Below are positions 6,627 through 11,461 of a DNA stretch of 11,461 bases, in pieces; the stretch's first letter is position 1; each line of letters begins with the position of its first letter. Where the stretch lies: the NCBI GenBank assembly GCA_947253595.1, contig CAMXZR010000053.1, positions 1-11,461 of the forward strand. Direction: 5' to 3'. The notes under the pieces are model-generated. The model was given only the letters and a program-made list of their open reading frames with translations, had not been told where the DNA came from and made no database searches. Source of the DNA: an uncultured Olsenella sp. (GTDB lineage Bacteria; Actinomycetota; Coriobacteriia; Coriobacteriales; Atopobiaceae). Position numbers and translations under genes: made by a program.

Positions 6627-8543
6627 CTACGCCTCCCTTCCGGTGGCTGTGGCACCCGCGTCTGCGACCGCCCCTCCCACGGACGGCGCAGCCCCAGAGG
6701 ACCCGCCCCGCGTTCCCGATATCTTCCAGTCGACGGCCGTCTGGTAGTCGGCCCACATGCGCGCGTACAGGCCGCCCTCGGCCACCAGCTGCTCGTGCGT
6801 TCCCCTCTCCGCCACATGCCCGGCATCGAGCACCACGATCTGGTCGGCACCCCTCACCGTCGAGAGCCTGTGCGCCACCATGAGCACCGTGCGCCCCTTG
6901 GCGAGACGCGCCAGCGCTAGCTGGATGAGGGCCTCGTTCTCGGGGTCGGCGAAGGCGGTCGCCTCGTCCAGGACCACGATGGGAGAGTCCTTGAGGATGG
7001 CGCGGGCGAGCGCGATGCGCTGGACCTCTCCGCCAGAGAGGTACGTCCCGCCCGTGCCGATGAACTCGTCGACCCCATGGGGCATCTTGTCGACGATGTC
7101 AGAGCACTGGGCCGCCTCGAGCGCGGCGAGCGCCTGCTCGCGCGTGGCATCCGGCCGTGCGGCGCGGACGTTGTCCAGAATCGTCCCCTTGAACAGGCGA
7201 TCGTTCTGGAACACGAACGCGACCTGGTCCATAAGATCGCGCTGGGCGACCTGGCGTACGTCGACGCCACCGACGCGCACCGCGCCGGAGCCAACGTCCC
7301 AGAAGCGGGGGACCAGGCTCGCGGCCGTGGTCTTGCCGCCGCCGGAGGGGCCGACGAGCGCCACGGTGGAGCCGGAGGGGACCTCGAGGCTCACGTGGTC
7401 GAGGGCGGGGGAGGCCGCCCCCTCGTAGGAGAACGACACGTCGTCGAACGCTATGGATGCGTCCTTCGGGTGACGGGGATCGGCGGGCTCCGCGAGCGTC
7501 GGCGCGTCGAGCACGCCGGAGATGCGCCTCATGGCGTTGTCCGCCTGCTGCGTGTAGGCGGCGGCGAACATCATGCGCTGCAGCGCGGTCGATATGATGG
7601 CCGAGAAGACCGCGTAGAACGCGTAGTCCGTGAGGAACTTCGCCCAGTCGGTGACCCCGGGTGCGATGAGCAGGACCGCCGGCACCAGCAGGACGACCAC
7701 GCCATCCACGAAGGTGAGGTTGAGCGACTGCGGAACTCGGCAGAGCGTCACGGAGTACTCGTGCGCCATGTTCCCGTAGTCCTCGATCGCGTCATGGAAC
7801 GCCTTGAAGGAGTAGACGGTCTGCTGGAACACCTTGACCACGGGAATTCCGCGCACGTACTCCGTCCCGGCCTTGTTCATGCGATCCAGGGCGACCTGGT
7901 ACTTGTTCATGTAGTCGACCCCCTTACCGCCCATCATGCTCATGAGGCAGCCGACCGAGATGACGGCGGCGAGCAGGCAGGCGAGGCCCATGCGCCAGTC
8001 GAACACGAAGAGCATCACGAGCATGCCGACGACCATCGCCACGGTGCCGCCCGCGTCGGGCAGCTGGTGGGCAAGGAGGGACTCGGTTAGGCCCACGGAG
8101 CCGTCTATGATGCGGCGTATCTCGCCGGACGCATGCGTGTCGAAGTAGCCCAGCGGCACGCGCATGAGGTGCTCCGCGCAGGTCTTGCGCATGTTGTTCG
8201 CGGTGCGGAACGCGGCGAGGTGCGTGCACATGAGGGCACCGAAATAGACCAGGATGCCCACCGCCGCCGCGACGAAGGCGACCCAGCCGTAGGTCGAGAG
8301 GCTGGTCGCGGACGACCAGTCGGGGGCGACCGCGATGAGGTCACGGACGACCAGCCATATGCAGGCATAGGGGACGAACCCCAACAGCATCGACACCGCC
8401 GAGAGCGCTATGCCCAGGTAGGTGAAGTACCTGTGCCCTCCCGCGAAGCTCATGATCTGGGACAGGCCGCCGCCCTGCCGCGACTTCCCGTCCTTCCCCC
8501 GCCTCTGGGAGGGCTGGCCTCCCTCGGCCTTCTTCTCTGCCAT
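6627..8543 (-). CDS. ABC half-transporter, membrane + ATPase, YbtP/IrtA-like
   Basis: A 638-residue exporter-fold half-transporter, first gene of the pair. A charged, glycine-rich N-terminal tail (1-27) precedes a six-helix domain (about 39-330) and an ATPase domain: A-loop Y373, Walker A GPSGGGKTT (398-406), Q446 (FQND), signature LSGGEVQR (502-509), Walker B IVVLDEA with E527, switch H558. The D-loop reads AFADPEN instead of the common SALD. To my knowledge DEATAFADPE is characteristic of siderophore-linked exporter-fold importers such as IrtAB and YbtPQ. No N-terminal siderophore-reductase domain is present, unlike mycobacterial IrtA. The C-terminus ends with a low-complexity Gly/Ala/Ser/Thr tail of about 27 residues after the last conserved helix. 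A textbook AGGAGGTG (8555-8548), five bases before the ATG, fixes the start. Both ATP sites look catalytic in sequence. Substrate unproven. Confidence 0.9.
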   Translation of the reverse strand: MAEKKAEGGQPSQRRGKDGKSRQGGGLSQIMSFAGGHRYFTYLGIALSAVSMLLGFVPYACIWLVVRDLIAVAPDWSSATSLSTYGWVAFVAAAVGILVYFGALMCTHLAAFRTANNMRKTCAEHLMRVPLGYFDTHASGEIRRIIDGSVGLTESLLAHQLPDAGGTVAMVVGMLVMLFVFDWRMGLACLLAAVISVGCLMSMMGGKGVDYMNKYQVALDRMNKAGTEYVRGIPVVKVFQQTVYSFKAFHDAIEDYGNMAHEYSVTLCRVPQSLNLTFVDGVVVLLVPAVLLIAPGVTDWAKFLTDYAFYAVFSAIISTALQRMMFAAAYTQQADNAMRRISGVLDAPTLAEPADPRHPKDASIAFDDVSFSYEGAASPALDHVSLEVPSGSTVALVGPSGGGKTTAASLVPRFWDVGSGAVRVGGVDVRQVAQRDLMDQVAFVFQNDRLFKGTILDNVRAARPDATREQALAALEAAQCSDIVDKMPHGVDEFIGTGGTYLSGGEVQRIALARAILKDSPIVVLDEATAFADPENEALIQLALARLAKGRTVLMVAHRLSTVRGADQIVVLDAGHVAERGTHEQLVAEGGLYARMWADYQTAVDWKISGTRGGSSGAAPSVGGAVADAGATATGREA

Positions 8544-8547
8544 GGAA

Positions 8548-8555
8548 CACCTCCT
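8548..8555 (-). promoter_or_regulatory. Strong ribosome-binding site of the ABC pair
   Basis: AGGAGGTG on the minus strand is a near-full anti-16S match at ideal spacing to the ATG at 8543. It is the strongest site of the window, which suggests that the operon is well translated once transcribed. Confidence 0.8.
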
Positions 8556-8655
8556 AGCTCGTCCGGGCCGCAGGTCCCGCCGTCACCGCACGTCAGGTGG
8601 CAGATGCCGAGCGCCATGCGTTGGACGCGAGCGTGCCAGCCTCCCGGAACACGAA

Positions 8656-8675
8656 TAGTTAGTTCGAGTAAACTA
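8656..8675. promoter_or_regulatory. AT-rich inverted repeat in the divergent control region
   Basis: The only AT-rich patch of the 289-base region between the AraC gene and the ABC pair. TAGTT occurs twice in near succession (8656-8660 and 8660-8664), and the second copy is mirrored by AACTA at 8671-8675 across six bases. Plausible -10 hexamers (TAAACT on plus, TAACTA on minus) fall in it, but neither has a good -35 box, as expected for an activator-dependent divergent promoter. Candidate operator of the AraC protein; inference only. Confidence 0.4.
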
Positions 8676-8682
8676 CATTCTG

Positions 8683-8713
8683 CGCAGGTGCGGCAGGGTG
8701 CCGGACACCTGCG
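8683..8713. promoter_or_regulatory. Strong hairpin or operator palindrome upstream of araC gene
   Basis: CGCAGGTG (8683-8690) and CACCTGCG (8706-8713) are perfect inverted repeats. Inside them CGGC (8691-8694) pairs with GCCG (8700-8703), giving a 12-pair stem with one two-base bulge and a five-base loop. As DNA, the outer arms are 23 bases centre to centre, about two helical turns, which suits a dimeric regulator. As RNA it would lie in the leader of the AraC gene, 120 bases before the start. No T tract follows. Confidence 0.5.
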
Positions 8714-8832
8714 GAAGAAATCGAAAGCGCGGGGCGCGGGACGGGTGCCGTGGCGGCTTCGCCGACGGAGCCAATCATCGCGGCAGCTGCGTCGGTGGGG
8801 TCGGGCGGGGCAGACGTGGAGGGGAGGTTGGG

Positions 8833-9783
8833 ATGGACCGGTGTCTGAGGCAACTCTTCGAGCCACAGCTGGCCCAGATGCAGGCACGGACCTTCCTGCA
8901 TTGCTCCGACGGCATGATCGGCGAGGCGTACGACGGCTGGAGCCGCGGGCGAATGGCGAACGTGTCCCCCACCGAGGGCTGCCTGGTCAACTTCCTCGAC
9001 CTCGTCGTGAGCGAGGACTACGTGCTCAGAGAATATCCCATCGAGTCCATCTGCCTCTGCGTGGGGTCGCGCGACTCGGCGGCGTACTCGCCCGTCTCCA
9101 TCACCAACCTCCGTGCGTCGGGAAACGTGGCCGCGTTCTCGCAGGATCCGGGAGAGACCAGGTCGTTCCTCGGCAGGGGCGAGCGGATACGCTCCACGAG
9201 CCTCTGCCTCACGCCCGACTTCTTCAGGCACAACGCCGCCACCTACGGGCGCGACTTCGCATCGGTGAAGGACGAGCTGTCGCTCCTCGACCCCAACGAC
9301 GTGAACGAGGAGATGAGGGGGCTCATGGCGCGCATGGGCACCTGGAGGCTGGGCCGCACCGACCTGCGTGCGACCTTCGAGAGAGACGTCCACGAGGAGG
9401 TCGGCAGGTTCCTCTCCTGGGCTGACGAGACGGTCTCCGCCCAGGCTGGGGGGCTTTCGTGGGAGGACCTCTCCATCGTCCGAGAGGCGCGGCGCATCAT
9501 AGACGCAGCCCCCTCGGTCCCGCCTTCCGTGGAGCAGATAGCCCATGCCACCCACTGCGGCCACACCCGCCTCTGCGCCACGTTCAAGCGCGTCACGGGA
9601 CAGACGCTGGGCCGCTACGCACGCGGATCGAGGATGCGCCGGGCGCGCAGCCTCCTCGCGGATGGCCGCATGCCCGTGGCGGAGGTCGCCCGCGCGGTGG
9701 GCTACTCCACCCCGGCGGCGTTCTCGAGCGCGTTCAGGAGAGAGACGGGCCTCTCGCCCGCCGTCTGGCGCGCACGGGCCTGA
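8833..9783 (+). CDS. AraC-family transcriptional regulator
   Basis: A 316-residue regulator with an N-terminal ligand or effector domain of about 215 residues without a recognised cupin signature, and a C-terminal AraC DNA-binding domain with two helix-turn-helix units. The first is VEQIAHATHCGHTRLCATFKR (233-253). The second is VAEVARAVGYSTPAAFSSAFRR (282-303), followed by ETGLSPAVWRARA, the usual family end where P is the conserved 'G-x-S-P-x-x-x-R' proline. The ATG at 8833 is preferred over an upstream in-frame GTG (8698) because GGGGAGG (8821-8827) lies five bases before it and the intervening translation is low-complexity. It is divergent from the ABC pair, the arrangement of YbtA with ybtPQ. 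Expected role: activating the ABC operon when the substrate (possibly a ferric chelate) is available. This role is inferred from neighbourhood. Confidence 0.92.
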   Translation: MDRCLRQLFEPQLAQMQARTFLHCSDGMIGEAYDGWSRGRMANVSPTEGCLVNFLDLVVSEDYVLREYPIESICLCVGSRDSAAYSPVSITNLRASGNVAAFSQDPGETRSFLGRGERIRSTSLCLTPDFFRHNAATYGRDFASVKDELSLLDPNDVNEEMRGLMARMGTWRLGRTDLRATFERDVHEEVGRFLSWADETVSAQAGGLSWEDLSIVREARRIIDAAPSVPPSVEQIAHATHCGHTRLCATFKRVTGQTLGRYARGSRMRRARSLLADGRMPVAEVARAVGYSTPAAFSSAFRRETGLSPAVWRARA

Positions 9784-9847
9784 GGCCTCCCTCGCAGGAG
9801 GCATAACCGCAATTGCCCCGCCGCCTGGCACGCACGGGCCTGAGGCC
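9757..9847. repeat. 31-bp direct repeat straddling the araC-gene stop
   Basis: Two copies (9757-9787 and 9817-9847) agree at 29 of 31 positions, exactly 60 bases apart. Copy one encodes the last residues of the regulator and its TGA stop. Copy two lies in the non-coding DNA behind it and repeats the GCACGGGCCTGAGGCC part exactly. Sequence on either side is unrelated, so this is not a longer tandem duplication. It may come from slippage or an excision scar. Confidence 0.75.
9785..9802 (+). terminator. Small hairpin after the AraC gene
   Basis: GCCTCC (9785-9790) pairs with GGAGGC (9797-9802) around a six-base loop, starting two bases after the stop codon. No T run follows, so termination by this hairpin alone is doubtful. 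Confidence 0.3.
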
Positions 9848-9920
9848 GCACGTCACCTGGGGGGCGGGCGACGCGTGACTCCTGGGGAGGAAGGCCGCCT
9901 GGCGGGACGATCGGAGCCGG

Positions 9921-9958
9921 ACGACAAATTCCAGAAAAATCATTTCTCGTCGTATGGT
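9921..9958 (+). promoter_or_regulatory. AT-rich patch, candidate promoter of the hydroxyacyl-CoA dehydrogenase gene
   Basis: The 292 bases between the regulator and the dehydrogenase gene hold one AT-rich patch. TTCCAG (9929-9934) and TATGGT (9953-9958), 18 bases apart, are a weak -35/-10 pair. The same patch contains interrupted inverted repeats, ACGAC/GTCGT (9921-9925, 9949-9953) and AGAAA/TTTCT (9933-9937, 9943-9947), which could be an operator. Beyond the direct repeat and this patch, I see nothing else in the gap. Confidence 0.3.
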
Positions 9959-10075
9959 ATTTCGTTGTCATTGTGGGAATACTTAGCCCTGTGGCGCGCT
10001 CCCGGACGCGGCAGCCCCTGCCGACCCCCGCAGTACGCCCGCATCCAGACAAGGCATCCCGGAGGGAGAACCACC

Positions 10076-11014
10076 ATGGACTTCAAGAAGGTCGTAGTCG
10101 CCGGCGGCGGCGTCCTCGGCAGCCAGATTGCATTCCAGACCGCCTTCCGCGGTTTCGACGTGACCGTGTGGCTGAGGAGCGACGCCTCCATCGATCGCGC
10201 AAAGCCCAAGTTCGAGCGCCTGCGCGACATCTACCTGCAGACCCTCGAGGCCTCCAAGACCAACCCCGCGGCATGGGCCCGCGGCTTCGCGGACGAGAAG
10301 CCCGACGACGCCGGCATCGACGCCCTCAAGGAGCAGGTCACCAAGGCCTACGAGGGCCTGAGGCTCACCACAAGCTACGCCGAGGCCGCCGAGGACGCGG
10401 ACCTCGTGATTGAGTCCATTGCCGAAGACCCCGCACAGAAGACCGCCTTCTATGAGGAGCTGGCCAAGCACTTGCCCGAGAAGACCGTCATCGCCACCAA
10501 CTCCTCGACCATGCTGCCCAGCAGCTTCGCCGAGGCCACCGGTCGCCCCGCAAAGTACCTGGCGCTGCACTTCGCCAATGAGATTTGGCGCAACAACACC
10601 GGCGAGGTCATGGGTCACGCAGGCACCGAGCAGGCCTACTACGACCAGGTGGTCGAGTTCGCCGAGGCCATCGGCATGGTGCCCCTGCAGCTTCACAAGG
10701 AGCAGCCGGGCTACATCCTGAACTCGATGCTCGTGCCCTTCCTCAACTCGGCCGAGGCGCTCTGGGCAAACGACGTCGCAGACCCCGAGACTATCGACAA
10801 GACCTGGCAGCTGGGCACCGGCGCGCCCGCCGGTCCCTTCCGCATCCTGGACATCGTGGGCCTGACCACCGCCTACAACATCGGGATCATGGACCCGCGC
10901 GCCAAGGACCCCTCGACCATCCAGGGCAAGATCGTCTCCAAGCTCAAAGAGAAGATCGACGCGGGCGAGACGGGCGTCAATGCCGGCAAGGGCTTCTACG
11001 ACTACCGCAAGTAA
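10076..11014 (+). CDS. 3-hydroxyacyl-CoA dehydrogenase family protein
   Basis: NAD-dependent oxidation of a 3-hydroxyacyl-CoA (or reduction of the 3-oxo form), soluble; 312 residues, close to the 280-320 of single-domain family members. The Rossmann domain opens with VVVAGGGVLGSQIA (GxGxxG at 10-15). By spacing to human HADH, the catalytic set is S144 (TNSST), H165 (ALHF), E177 (TGEVMG) and N216 (PGYILN). The C-terminal helical domain ends in GKGFYDY, as in 3-hydroxybutyryl-CoA dehydrogenases. Odd: the usual FFNP after the catalytic histidine reads ANEIWRNN, so this belongs to a divergent subfamily, and the acyl chain or even the CoA substrate should not be assumed. No thiolase, crotonase or acyl-CoA dehydrogenase is adjacent. 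GGAGGGAG at 10061-10068 supports the ATG. A monocistronic unit closed by a strong terminator. Confidence 0.88.
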   Translation: MDFKKVVVAGGGVLGSQIAFQTAFRGFDVTVWLRSDASIDRAKPKFERLRDIYLQTLEASKTNPAAWARGFADEKPDDAGIDALKEQVTKAYEGLRLTTSYAEAAEDADLVIESIAEDPAQKTAFYEELAKHLPEKTVIATNSSTMLPSSFAEATGRPAKYLALHFANEIWRNNTGEVMGHAGTEQAYYDQVVEFAEAIGMVPLQLHKEQPGYILNSMLVPFLNSAEALWANDVADPETIDKTWQLGTGAPAGPFRILDIVGLTTAYNIGIMDPRAKDPSTIQGKIVSKLKEKIDAGETGVNAGKGFYDYRK

Positions 11015-11055
11015 GACGTTGCCGGTGGGTGGCCTGCAGCTGCCCGGGGACGCGA

Positions 11056-11097
11056 CGCGCCCGCAGCTTGATTCGGCTGCGGGCGCGCTTCTTTTGT
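11056..11097 (+). terminator. Intrinsic terminator after the dehydrogenase gene
   Basis: A perfect 12-pair GC-rich stem (11056-11067 with 11076-11087, core GCGCCCGCAGC) with an eight-base loop is followed by CTTCTTTTGTT. It lies 41 bases after the stop and is the only classic rho-independent terminator of the window. On the opposite strand no T tract follows, so it does not obviously serve the acetyltransferase gene. Confidence 0.9.
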
Positions 11098-11098
11098 T

Positions 11099-11149
11099 CG
11101 TGCCGGTCCGGGGCTCGTGGCGGCTCGGGGCTCGTGCCGGTCCGGAGCG
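11099..11149. repeat. 17-bp minisatellite, three copies
   Basis: Three head-to-tail 17-base units starting at 11099, 11116 and 11133. Units one and two differ at three positions (14 of 17 identical); unit three matches unit one except at its end. It lies directly behind the terminator in non-coding DNA. Confidence 0.7.
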
Positions 11150-11197
11150 AGGAGTCGGGTCACTCTCCCCTGCCGATGCCTGGGCGTTTGCCTGGGG

Positions 11198-11461
11198 CTA
11201 CTTTACGGGCTCCGTCGCGGGAGGCTCTGCCAGGACGTCGATGCACTCGGGATGCTTCTGGAACCAACGGATTGCATAGGAGCAGGTGGCGCGGGCCTTC
11301 TTGCCCGCGAAGCGCACGTGCCGGACGGCCTGGCTCATGAGGTGGCCAGCCATGCCGCTGCCGCGCTCGCTGGGCGCGACGTAGGTGTGGTTGAAGTTCA
11401 GGACGCCGTCTTCATCCTCGGGGAACGAGACCTCGCCCAAAACGTCGCCGTTGTCTCCGAC
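11198..11461 (-). CDS. YjdJ-type GNAT N-acetyltransferase, 5' end outside the window
   Basis: The frame runs in from the right edge and ends at TAG, giving the last 87 residues. It fits the short single-domain GNAT group (COG2388, YjdJ/NATD1-like, about 90-100 residues), which acetylates unknown small or protein targets with acetyl-CoA. Evidence: the strand LNFNHTYVAPSERGSG, with the acetyl-CoA-binding Q/R-x-x-G-x-G/A loop as RGSGMAGHLM, then a helix (SQAVRHVRFAGKKA) and the family's closing CSYAIRWFQKHPE. Nearly the whole domain is present, so only a few N-terminal residues are missing. A TTG at 11440 lies inside the domain's first strand region, and the frame is open upstream of it, so it is unlikely to be the start. 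Convergent with the dehydrogenase gene. Confidence 0.88.
   Translation of the reverse strand, partial: VGDNGDVLGEVSFPEDEDGVLNFNHTYVAPSERGSGMAGHLMSQAVRHVRFAGKKARATCSYAIRWFQKHPECIDVLAEPPATEPVK

Noticed and set aside
8698..8832. N-terminal extension of the AraC regulator from GTG 8698
   Set aside because: The extension is Gly/Arg-rich low-complexity sequence, the GTG lies in a hairpin, and a good ribosome-binding site precedes ATG 8833.

Overview
High-GC bacterial DNA with dense, short-spaced genes. Base composition, the DUF3825-like tail and the pairing of two exporter-fold ABC subunits with an AraC regulator suggest an anaerobic actinobacterium of the Coriobacteriia (Olsenella/Atopobium type). 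That placement is inference from style; no rRNA or marker gene is present.

Layout. (1) 2-247 (+): C-terminal tail of a protein resembling DUF3825. (2) 393-1595 (+): complete NADP-dependent isocitrate dehydrogenase of the homodimeric, eukaryote-like type. (3) 1609-4546 (-): a three-gene MacB/FtsX-type ABC transporter operon, convergent with icd. Its order is permease 1, permease 2, ATPase, with genes overlapping at their ends. The ATPase is intact. Permease 1 carries one in-frame TGA, and permease 2 carries an in-frame TAA and an in-frame TAG ten codons apart. No frame shift is needed to read through either gene. An AT-rich promoter lies just upstream. (4) 4547-4883: non-coding, with an unusual array of alternating inverted copies of an ACAAGCAAAC motif (39-nt palindromic units, 35-nt intervals) and a long nested hairpin. 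(5) 4884-8543 (-): two exporter-fold ABC half-transporters in one operon, resembling the YbtPQ/IrtAB metallophore-import type. (6) 8544-8832: divergent control region with a strong hairpin. (7) 8833-9783 (+): AraC-family regulator, probably controlling the ABC pair. A 31-bp direct repeat straddles its stop codon. (8) 10076-11014 (+): NAD-dependent 3-hydroxyacyl-CoA dehydrogenase with a strong terminator and a 17-bp minisatellite behind it. (9) 11198-11461 (-): YjdJ-type GNAT acetyltransferase running off the window end.

How they fit together. The AraC gene and the two ABC genes form a self-contained divergent module, most likely for uptake of an iron or other metal chelate. The MacB-type operon appears freshly inactivated or is made as split polypeptides. 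Isocitrate dehydrogenase and hydroxyacyl-CoA dehydrogenase are central-metabolism genes with their own signals and no visible link to the transporters. No mobile element, tRNA, rRNA or genuine CRISPR array was seen. The observations most worth following are the triple nonsense pattern and the alternating palindromic repeat array.
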